From positions 28,655,710 to 28,719,709 of the forward strand of contig CM072511.1 in the NCBI GenBank assembly GCA_036898135.1: 64,000 bases of DNA, given 5' to 3'. Every line of letters begins with the position of its first letter. The stretch's first letter is position 1. The DNA comes from Oncomelania hupensis (taxonomy: Eukaryota > Mollusca > Gastropoda > Littorinimorpha > Pomatiopsidae). Below, in pieces: positions 55,579-64,000 of this stretch. The notes beneath the pieces were generated by a model. The model saw only the letters and a program-made list of their open reading frames with translations. It was not told the origin of the DNA and did no database searches. The position numbers were made by a program, and so were the translations under genes.

Positions 55579-57032
55579 ATTTCTCTCTGTCTCTTGGAAA
55601 ACGTCCAGGTCGTTTGGATTGATCTTAATTTAATACAATTGATCTTAATTCCAGTAGTGATGCTCACTTCCTCTCGCGCTGGCACAAAGCTGGTTTTTAA
55701 ACGTTTGTGTATTGGCAAGAACTTGTCAATTAGTTTGAAAGTCAAACCGGCGCCCTTTACGAATGAAAGCAGCAAGATTACGTTTGAAACTCACTATCTG
55801 CCGTGTCGGCTTCCACCGACTAACACTACCACTACCATCACCACCATCACTGTTACAAACTCCGCTAGACAAATACGTTTTATAAGGATAGAAGTTCGAA
55901 CTAATGACAGCCTGACAGAAAGAAATACATCGTATTTCTAAAGAAAGGTAGATATAGACAACCGAAGTTCTATAGTCTGTACGTTTGTGAGTGCGTGCGT
56001 GTGTGCATGCATATGAGAGAGAGAGGGGGGGGGAAGAGAGAGAGGGAAAGAGAGAGAGAGACAGACAGACAGACAGAGAAAGATCTTCAAAGCAATTTAA
56101 CTTTATAATTCTTTGCGTGTCCGGGTAACATCGTGTACCACTGCAGGGTATAGGCTTAATTATATACGAGTCTGCTGAATGACGAATAAGCTGTTCTGCT
56201 GAGCGAAGGCACGAACAGCTCAATTACACCAGAGTATGAAGCACAATCTGCGGTTTCACGAACAAAAGGAAGATATATTGAGAATCAGACACCGTGTAAT
56301 CCATGTTAGAGCTACTAAAGGTAGCCATACTAGGCCAACTCTGATAATCTTGTGTCCTGTTCTGTACAATGTAATTACCAAAGGGGAATGCTCCCACCTG
56401 AGAATCACAATCCGCTGAGGTACATATAATTTACTATGCCGGGGCTATAAACTCTATTTACGCTTATCAAATGAAAAATCATTCCAATGTTTCATTCGCA
56501 TCCTGTAGATCCTTCAAACCTAGATCTGATGAACGATTAACACTTTACATCGGAGGTACCAAGACTAAAGCAAGAACGGGACGGAAAACTCGGTGGGCAA
56601 ACGAGGAAGCAGCAAGCAGTGTGCACAAGGTGCTGAAGGTTACAGGTAGAAAGCAAGATCAAACAGCTTTAAAAGGCCCCAATTCGAAGGCTTTGTTTAC
56701 TTTCGGCAAAAATGGGGTTTATCCCAAAATTCGCACTGTTGTTACACTAAACCATGATAAAGTGGGCTTCCGTTGTTCACACCAACCGCTAACAAAGTTC
56801 ATTATGACAAACGTCACGGTACTTCTACGCTTCGCCCCCTCCGTCCTGGTGAAGTGGTCCTTCAGAAGCTCCCTCAAGATAAAGTTTGAAATTTCCATTT
56901 CGCTTCTGACATGGAATTATTTCCCCTGTTTTAACGGTACATCGATACTATAGCCGTGTGACCTTTTACCATATTTCTGAGTGAACCACACGGCTGGAAG
57001 AGTGCGTCTTTGGTGTCTAGGGTAGGATATGG

Positions 57033-57660
57033 TGTCACGTCACCCGAGCGGGTTCAGTGACGTCAGCTCAAACAGCGAGTGTAGGGATAGAACTCAAGCT
57101 AAAATAAACTAACACAAATGCCAGATGAACACTTACACTCTTTTATTCAACGACACACACACAGGATAACGGGAAATCTAAACCACCCTCAACCCCTATT
57201 CGGACCCACAACCCCAACAATTAACAACAAATACCCCCCTTGTCTATTCTGAAACCCTTAGAAACTGTACACAAGAATCCCACACAACAATATGCAACAA
57301 TAAGCAAATAAAGCTGAAAATAAATTCGATTACAAGTTAAGGATTTTAGCCAGCAAGACTTGAAGAATCTATTAAATTAAATTAACTGGCTTTACTAATA
57401 AAACGTTCGCTGTCTTTAGCACTCTTGTTCTTCTAGCTAGTCACAAAACGAAGCAGTCAACACACAGATAATAAAGTATACTGCTCTAAACTTCTGAAGA
57501 TGTAGGTATGTTTTATGTGTGTGTAATGCAAGTGTGTATGACTGTGGAGATGTAATGTGCCGAACGCAGAAAAATCCAGGTGGTTGTCTCCCGGTCGTCT
57601 GGGGTAATACGAAGCGTCCGGCGGCGATGGGCACGCACCCCCTCAGACAGCACCCTCACA
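57033..57660 (-). mobile_element. Possible solo LTR
   Basis: On the minus strand the block begins TGTGAGGGTGCTG and ends GGGTGACGTGACA. It contains GAATAAAAGAGTGTAAGTG as a plausible R-region poly(A) signal. There is no target duplication or internal domain. The family cannot be named. Confidence 0.3.
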
Positions 57661-57717
57661 CCCAGAATGGAGGAAATGGTAGTGGTAGCAGCCGTAGAAT
57701 TGATTGATTGATTGATT

Positions 57718-57871
57718 GTTGCTTTAGGTCCAGCGGACTCTTCCGAGCCAAATCAGGACCGGACAACCCTCGATCCGCATAAAAGATCTGCTGAAACAAC
57801 CCTAGTGGGAAAATTGAATGCCCTCCACCGGCCAGTCACTTTACAATAAAGACATCCCACGCAGGGGACGG
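57718..57871 (-). repeat. Dispersed TATA-box repeat family 1, copy 4 (3' fragment)
   Basis: Only the 3' 154 bases are present, from TTGCTTTAGGTCCAGCGG to CACGCAGGGGACGG, next to a (TGAT)n run at 57701-57718. A 5'-truncated copy, as expected of retroposition. Confidence 0.8.
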
Positions 57872-57904
57872 AGCAGCCATAGAAGCGACATTAAACATAG
57901 CAGT

Positions 57905-57975
57905 ACAGGTAAAAGTAGTAGAAGTAGTAGTAGTACAGAAGTAGTAGAAGTAATCGAAGTAGTAGAAGTAGGCCC
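57905..57975. repeat. (AGT)n imperfect microsatellite
   Basis: AGTAGT-rich tract downstream of copy 4. Confidence 0.85.
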
Positions 57976-58260
57976 AATCTGAAAGTCCTCGGCCTGTGAA
58001 GTACAGATACACGTAACGTCACAACATAACATAACACAACACAACACAATACAATCTGATGATAGTAGATGGTTCGTTTAATACGCTACACTATGCTACG
58101 CTCATGAGGCATCTCAGTACCGACGAGGTCACTGGGTCTTGGGTGGTCCCTAAACAAAGAGTACACGCCCTTAAGAATAGACTACACTTATTTCAACCAG
58201 AAATGGTGGCAGTCATAATCTTTCCACTACTGCTACAGAAATCCTTTACCACAGCAGTAT

Positions 58261-58961
58261 ACCCCTTGGGGTCATGAGCAATCTTGCCACTGTAGATTGT
58301 TCAAACCTATAAAGGGAACAGTGAAAGCCACAGTTGAAAACCTGTCTTTCCTTTATAGGCAAGACGCTTCACTGCGGCAACAGTACCCCCGTTGGAGTGC
58401 CGGGGGTTTTCAGTATAAATAGTATCTCCACTTTATGGAAATTTAGTGCTTTAAATTCCCACTGTCGCTGTCTTCCTCATTTACTCTTTTCTATTCCTGC
58501 TCTGTCCTTCACTCTGCTATACTATCTTCTTCTTCGCTAGATCAATGACCTACCTTTTTTCTTGAAAACTCTTCCTGGACAAGACTCCTTGTTTGTGTAT
58601 GAGGTCTGTTGGATCAGCTTGGGAGTGTTGGACGCTTTCTGCCGGGTGGTCACTAGGGCTTCCTATGAATGTACTATTTAGCACTATAGGCATTTTATAT
58701 GTATGTGTTTGGTTGATGATTTATAATGATGTTTGTATTCTATTTTGTTTTTGTAACCGGGGTGTTCGCGTAGTTGAGGTCAACCCTCAGCCGTCCCCCG
58801 CGTGGGATGTCTTTATTGTAAAGTGACTGGCCGGTGGAGGGCATTCAATTTTCCCACTGGGGTTGTTTCGGCAGATCTTTTATGCGGATCGGGGGTTGTC
58901 CGGTCCTGATTTGGCTCGGAGGAGTCCGCTGGACCTAAAGCAACAATAAATCAATCAATCA
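58261..58961 (+). repeat. Dispersed TATA-box repeat family 1, copy 5 (full length)
   Basis: About 700 bases from CCCCTTGGGGTCATGAGCAA to GTCCGCTGGACCTAAAGCAA, then an (AATC)n tail (ATAAATCAATCAATCAA). TATAAATAG at 58414 sits about 155 bases from the 5' end. It is inverted relative to copy 4, 390 bases away. Confidence 0.82.
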
Positions 58962-59800
58962 AACCACAGCAGTATTACAGGTCATTCTTGTCCTGGCGAA
59001 GGAGCAAGACCTCGGGTGGTTCTAACACAAGACAACACAACCCTTATGAAACAGACTCTATTCTATCCTGTGATAGCGCAGTCACATTCCATCCAAAATA
59101 TCCGCCTGCTAGTTAGCGTTACCAACTCGACTCTGAGGCCTAAACCTCTTCCAGTTCACAGTACAAGGCATCGAGTTTCGCTCAGCTCCAAATGCCCATC
59201 GAGCTATGCGTTCCGCACGTGAAAACCATACATTCCTATAATAACATACGCAATAAAGACTGCTGATTCAACCTGTGTACACTGCATCATTAGAGATGTG
59301 AAACTCTGCACCATATACAAATCTGACACAGAATACTATTAGCGTGCGTCGAAAACTCGTGTCGTCACATATGGTCTGTTTTATCAACCTAAAACGAAAA
59401 CCTTTACCGAGCAATTTTTTTTAACGGGTTCTATTCACAACTTTCCGGCACCTCTCATAAAAACTCGTGGGTATCGCCATTATAAATTAAAACGAGGTTA
59501 GCATGAAACCAAGTTCTGGTCTCGCTTGTTTTGCTTTTATCAACTTTTAAATATGGCAAATTGCCGAAAACGACGATTGTTAGAGCCAGAAAACGAGTGG
59601 GATAAGTATAAAAACGGTGGAGGAAGTACATGCTCAGTGAAAGGATGCAAAAAACAATCGTAGAGGCCTGTATTTGTGGCGACTTCGGAGGTGCGTCGAT
59701 CATCGACAGAAAGTGAAACAGGACCTGAAGACTCTTGTAGTTTTCCATAGCTTCGCCTTCGCAACCTTCAGAAAACACGAAGTAACTGACTATATGCTAG

Positions 59801-60018
59801 GCGAGCGTTGTGGCCAAGTGGGCTAAGGCGGGACTAACTTGCCTTGTCCACAAGCCAGAAACCAATGGTGCCTGACAGGTGTGGGTTCGAGCCAGCATCT
59901 GGGCGTTATGTTTTTCCCAATGTTTTTCAAAAATTCACAAATAATGTTAGGTAGGTAGGGTTTAGGCGCGCCACTGGCGATAGAAAGGGATAATAAACTG
60001 CAGAAAAAAAATAAAAAT
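59801..60018 (+). mobile_element. tRNA-derived SINE (Leu/Ser-type head)
   Basis: The head has GTGGCCAAGTGGGCTAAGGC (A box with the insertion style of class II tRNAs) and B box GGTTCGAGCC at 59884-59893. The body ends in an A-rich tail at 60003-60018. A different family from the SINEs at 31041 and 43821. Confidence 0.65.
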
Positions 60019-60570
60019 ATGTGAGGGTACGATACAGGTGGCCAGTGACACATGTTATTATTCTTGAATATTTGGAAATAACTCACTAAAACACGCGGAG
60101 AAAAAAAACGGAAGTATGTTTCATAGAGGGGATTCCCGTTGGTGCATAGGATAGCAGAAAAGTGTGAATCCGGCTTTGGTAGATGCTATTTTAGTTCAAA
60201 AAGTGTTGGCTATCCATTGCTATTAAAAGGCACAAAAACTACGGAATTTATTGTTTAAAAATAACTGTACTTTTGCTTATTTTTTCCTAGTGGGGCAACA
60301 CTCACTGTGAATGTTAAAAGGATCTGTCGAAGGGACGTGTTCAAAGTGGGCCCCTTTAACATGAAACATAAAGCATATCCTCAAAGGACATTGAGATTTT
60401 TTTTCACGCGCTTTTCAAGTGGCCGTAATTAATCATCATAGAGCTATCTGATATTAGAGAGCGTCTCAAATGCCCCGTAGAAGTATTCTTCATAACACCT
60501 CGAGTACCAGGGCCTAGGCTTCATGGCGCAGACGACAACGTTCCGTTGCTTTCTCGAAGTACCTTATATA

Positions 60571-62181
60571 CTACTCAAAATAATTGAAGGGTCACTCTCA
60601 TATTTCATTTAGTTTAATTATTCTGTGCTGCTATCAATAATATAGCTTTTATTGCTTATTTCAAAACTTATCCTGTACAGTAACATTCAAGACAATCTTA
60701 TTCTGACAAGTAATCACATGTGTGAGTTTTGAACTTTCTACACTGAGTTGAAAAACAAACCCAATTTTTACAAAAAATGACCCTAATTTACTGTTGTCTT
60801 GCTAATAAAGCAAACTTTTCAACATTAAAAAGTGATTAGCACGCGAAAGGCTTGCATTTTCTGAGTTCAGTTCCACAATCGGCGCTTTTTTCTGGGTATA
60901 AATGGCAGCGCTTTTGCTGCTTTTCTAACCATGCCCCCAAGGCGACGATTGACTGATGCGGATAGAGGCAGAGCTATTGCATGGCTTCAGGAAGGGGTGG
61001 GGGTGAGAGAAGTTGGCAGGCGGCTGGGAGTGTCCCACTCCGTTGTCCAAAGGCTGCGGGAGCGCTTTAACAACACTGGAAGCGTCCAAGAACCAAGAAG
61101 GTCCGGACGCCCCCGCGTTACCACTGCAAGACAAGACCATTTCATCACCCTGTCAGCTCGGAGGATGAGGTCCGCTACAGCAAACACCATCAGAAGACAG
61201 CTTCACGCAGCCAGCAATGTTAACGTCAGCCACCAGACAATTCGCAACCGTCTACACGAGGCAAACCTGCGATCAAGACGACCAGCAGTACAGCCTTTGG
61301 TCACCCCAGCTCACCGTGCAGCGCGTTTGGCCTGGGCTCGGCGTCATTTGGTGTGGACTAGGCAACATTGGTCAAGGGTGCTCTTTACAGACGAGTCTCG
61401 GTTCTCCTTGTCTTTCAACGACCGTCGAGTGAATGTTTGGAGGCGTCCAAGGGAGCGTTTTGCTGATGCGACGGTGCGCGAGCATGACCGCTTTGGTGGT
61501 GGATCTGTCATGATGTGGGGTGGCATCGCATTAAACTTCAGAACACCCCTGCTCCAAATTCATGGCAACTTAAACGGTATTGGCTACAGGGATGACGTCT
61601 TACAACCTAGGGTTCTCCCAGCTGTGCGGGCCATTGGGGAAGGTGCCATACTACAGGACGATAATGCCAGACCCCACCGAGCGCGTATCGTCAATGACTT
61701 CCTGCAGCAACAGCACGTCATAAGGATGGATTGGCCGGCTCGATCACCCGATTTGAACCCCATAGAACATCTGTGGGATGTCTTGGGTCGACAGACACGG
61801 GCAAACCTCCCTCCAGGAGCTAACCTTGAAGTTCTGGCTCAAGTTCTCCAACAAGAGTGGTTGGCCATCCCAGGAAACATCCTCCAAAACCTGATACGGT
61901 CCATGAGACAACGATGCCCAGACTGCATTGATGCAAACGGTGGCCACACCCGATACTGACACTATAGATTTTTGGTTTCTAAAGTTTTGAATTTGTAAAT
62001 GAGGGGTATGTCCAGTTAAATTGAATTTACTCGAATTTTAAGCGACTGATGTCTAAAATCTTTTTTGTTATTGATGCTGAAATGATTGCAATAAAAAATG
62101 ATGAATTAATAAATTGAATTCGTGTTTCTGATTTAAAGAGAGACCCATATGTCCAAGTGGCCCTTGTATTATTTTGAGTAG
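60571..62181 (+). mobile_element. Tc1-type DNA transposon, apparently complete
   Basis: A 1611-bp element with inverted ends CTACTCAAAATAAT (left) and its complement at the right, similarity extending to about 28 bases (AAGGG-CACT). It is flanked by TA at 60569-60570 and 62182-62183. One full-length transposase frame lies inside. Both ends and the frame look intact, so recent or ongoing mobility is possible. Confidence 0.92.
60931..61959 (+). CDS. Tc1/mariner-family transposase, DD34E, intact
   Basis: 342 codons, uninterrupted. The N-terminus (about 1-110) has a paired helix-turn-helix DNA-binding region: AWLQEGVGVREVGRRLGVSH, then the GRPR-like linker GRPRVTTARQD, then a second helix-turn-helix (NVNVSHQTIRNRLHEANLRS). 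The catalytic domain shows FTDESRFSL (first Asp), LQDDNARPHRA (second Asp) and SPDLNPIEHLWD (Glu); 34 residues lie between the second Asp and the Glu, the Tc1 spacing. Length fits the family (about 340). It cuts and pastes its own element at TA sites in the nucleus. It starts 360 bases inside the left end, after a TATAAAT-like box at 60898. No host gene relation. Confidence 0.95.
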   Translation: MPPRRRLTDADRGRAIAWLQEGVGVREVGRRLGVSHSVVQRLRERFNNTGSVQEPRRSGRPRVTTARQDHFITLSARRMRSATANTIRRQLHAASNVNVSHQTIRNRLHEANLRSRRPAVQPLVTPAHRAARLAWARRHLVWTRQHWSRVLFTDESRFSLSFNDRRVNVWRRPRERFADATVREHDRFGGGSVMMWGGIALNFRTPLLQIHGNLNGIGYRDDVLQPRVLPAVRAIGEGAILQDDNARPHRARIVNDFLQQQHVIRMDWPARSPDLNPIEHLWDVLGRQTRANLPPGANLEVLAQVLQQEWLAIPGNILQNLIRSMRQRCPDCIDANGGHTRY

Positions 62182-62189
62182 TATGTAAA

Positions 62190-63620
62190 GGTAAAGGTGT
62201 TCCCGTGTCTGTAAAACAAAAGCAAATCATCGTATCCATTTACTACACCATAGACCTGGTACATCTCTAACATTCTGTACGGGGGTGTTACTTTCCAGCT
62301 GAAAAGCTAACTAGATGGATCAGATTGTTAATTTATGCAGTGGAATTTTGCTTAAACGAATTTGAACAAGCTGGATTCCTTTTGTGCATCCTTTGCACAA
62401 GAGAGCAGGAATATTCGTTGTTTCTGAACTTGGCAATACAATTATTTGACTGGACTTTGACTTGGCTTAACATATCAAATTAACAAGAATCCAAGGCCCT
62501 TTTAATAAACTTTTATTCTTTATATGCCATCCTCAAAGATGTAGGCCTATCTGTATAGCTTTTTCATCTACTTTGTCAATCATTAAGTCTTTTATGCAGA
62601 AACTTTAGGATTCTTGTCCTCTTTCACAGTTAGTACTAGTTACTACAACAGTATGACGCTATTCAGGTCTTAATTGCTGTCCGTTCTGCTGTACGGTTGT
62701 GAAAGAGTTGAGTAGGGTTGACTAATGCGTGAAAGCATTTGAGTGACAAAGATTGTGGCTGTGCACTCTGTCGAAAAAAAGTTCATGAATGCACGATATT
62801 TTCAAACAGCATGAAATACCCGAATTTATTCTTTCCTCCTTCTCTTCCCTCCTCCTCTTGCTAACTACGTCAAAAAAGGACCTGGACTATCTCCCATCTC
62901 ATCCTCAAATGTCTTTAACGAAAATCCATTTTATTGCTTAGATGATCCAAAATAGAAACCAACATACATTTTTGCAGGCATAAATGGGGCACTTTGAGGC
63001 CACTTGAAACGCTTCTCGTAATGTGAACCCATTATCCAACGAACAATATCATTACAAATGTGGGTGGGGACCGTCACCCAATGAAAATAAGCTTAACAGC
63101 GGTGCAAAGCATTGAAGTAAACTGACGTCTGCTACCAAGCACAAGATGTACCCAAGTTGTTTCCCTTCATCTTATGTTTCTGTGTTTTCTTATGTAGGGG
63201 TGTGATGTGTTGGTGTTTTTTTTTCCTTCTAGACTGTGATTAATGAAGACTGATTATTAGAGATTTTACAGTCTATTAAAAAGCTTTGCAATTTCAAAAT
63301 TCTCAGTGATGAACTATTGTGTATTGTGCAATGTTTTCAGACTCCGTGTTCAAAACGGACATCTGCAAGCAGGACCCAAAACTTCTTCATAGGATCTGCC
63401 ATTTTTAATGTTTGTCGTAAGGTATTTGATGTACAAATTGTTGTGATTTGATCCAGCTAGTCTATTTGCTGAAGTGTATAACTGTCAGACTGAAGTGTAA
63501 CCTACGTTGTTGTTGCTCGTGTGTGTGGGTGGGTGGGTGTGTGTGTGAGTGTGTGGGCATGTAGAAACGACGTTAGAGTGACACACTCATGGAACTTCAC
63601 ATGGTTTCTTTTGACTTTTT
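62190..63620. other. Intergenic, nothing recognised
   Basis: AT-rich sequence without a convincing reading frame or recognisable transposon; only a short (GT)n-like patch at 63508-63560. Confidence 0.6.
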
Positions 63621-63624
63621 TGGA

Positions 63625-63850
63625 AGGGCGCCCTATTTTGACGTCAAAATAGTTCCCTGCTGAGTTAGAGCTGTTTTAGGCCTAGGGTTAGGTTAAGGGT
63701 TAGGGTTAGGGTTAGGGTTAGGGTTTAGGTTAGGGGTTAGGGGGTTAGGGTTAGGGATAGGTTCAAAAATTTGAAAATGTCAAAATAATGTCACGAGAAT
63801 GAAAAGTGTGTCAAAATAATCCCTGTTTTTTCACAACAGTCATCATAATG
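63625..63850. repeat. Palindrome plus TTAGGG repeat, copy 2
   Basis: A perfect 20-bp palindrome (63633-63652, CTATTTTGAC and its complement) is followed by a run of GTTAGG and TTAGGG units (63680-63761) and then repeats of GTCAAAATAAT. It matches the block at 36236-36425. Confidence 0.75.
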
Positions 63851-63865
63851 TCGTTTTTACAAAAA

Positions 63866-63912
63866 TGCGTGTGTGTGTGTGTGTGTGTATGTGTGTGTGT
63901 GAGTGGGTGTGT
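63866..63912. repeat. (GT)n microsatellite
   Basis: GT units with one GTAT interruption. Confidence 0.93.
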
Positions 63913-64000
63913 ATTCATGGAAATATGGGGTGCTAAACTTGCCTTTTTAGGCACAATATCGGGCTTTTAGCTCGCGTCCCACTTTTTTTCCAACGCCCCT

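Noticed and set aside
56471..56953. 160-codon open frame
   Set aside because: No recognisable domain, no splice or promoter context and low-complexity start; cannot be supported as a gene.
63680..63761. Telomere or chromosome end
   Set aside because: The TTAGGG run is short, imperfect and has a second copy with the same flanks at 36285; it belongs to a dispersed repeat.

Overview
This is eukaryotic, intron-rich, AT-rich DNA from an animal. It carries two conserved metazoan genes in a background of degenerate transposons, SINEs and very long (CT)n, (AT)n and (AAT)n microsatellites. The repeat types (DIRS, RTE and CR1 retrotransposons, tRNA-derived SINEs, piggyBac, hAT, pogo and Tc1 DNA elements, Helitron-like pieces) and the divergence of the proteins from vertebrates suggest a marine lophotrochozoan, most likely a mollusc and perhaps a gastropod. 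The species is inferred, not proven.

Region 1 (1-10320) holds the 5' end of a cullin-2 gene (CUL2, minus strand). Five coding exons lie at 10320-10202, 9784-9682, about 9381-9299, 8651-8546 and 2337-2255; the rest runs off the left edge. The fourth intron is 6.2 kb because a DIRS-type tyrosine-recombinase retrotransposon (2595-8455) sits in it. Its inverted terminal repeats and split internal complementary region are still readable, its tyrosine recombinase is almost wholly missing, and one or two hAT-like DNA transposons are nested inside it. RTE and LTR-like debris fills the left edge.

Region 2 (10321-15137) is the head-to-head intergenic space between CUL2 and SPAG1. It includes a 5'-truncated CR1-type LINE and a duplicated block.

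Region 3 (15138-35400) is a complete SPAG1/DNAAF13 gene (plus strand). I reassembled 22 coding exons, all in phase, into 1184 codons. The protein has three TPR blocks, a long acidic insert with internal repeats, and a C-terminal RPAP3_C-like domain; two introns use GC donors. SPAG1 acts with R2TP/HSP90-type chaperones in cytoplasmic preassembly of axonemal dynein arms. Its introns carry Helitron-like, hAT-like, piggyBac-like and pogo-like elements, a SINE with a clean target duplication, and LINE fragments.

Region 4 (35400-64000) is intergenic with no convincing host gene. It contains five copies of an unclassified repeat of about 700 bp with a TATAAATAG box and an (AATC)n-like tail, three copies of a second dispersed family, LINE ends, SINEs, a TTAGGG-bearing palindromic repeat (also present in region 3's downstream flank), large microsatellite hairpins, and an apparently intact Tc1-type transposon (60571-62181) with a full DD34E transposase.

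CUL2 (ubiquitin ligase scaffold) and SPAG1 (dynein assembly) have no known joint pathway. Their relation here is only divergent orientation.
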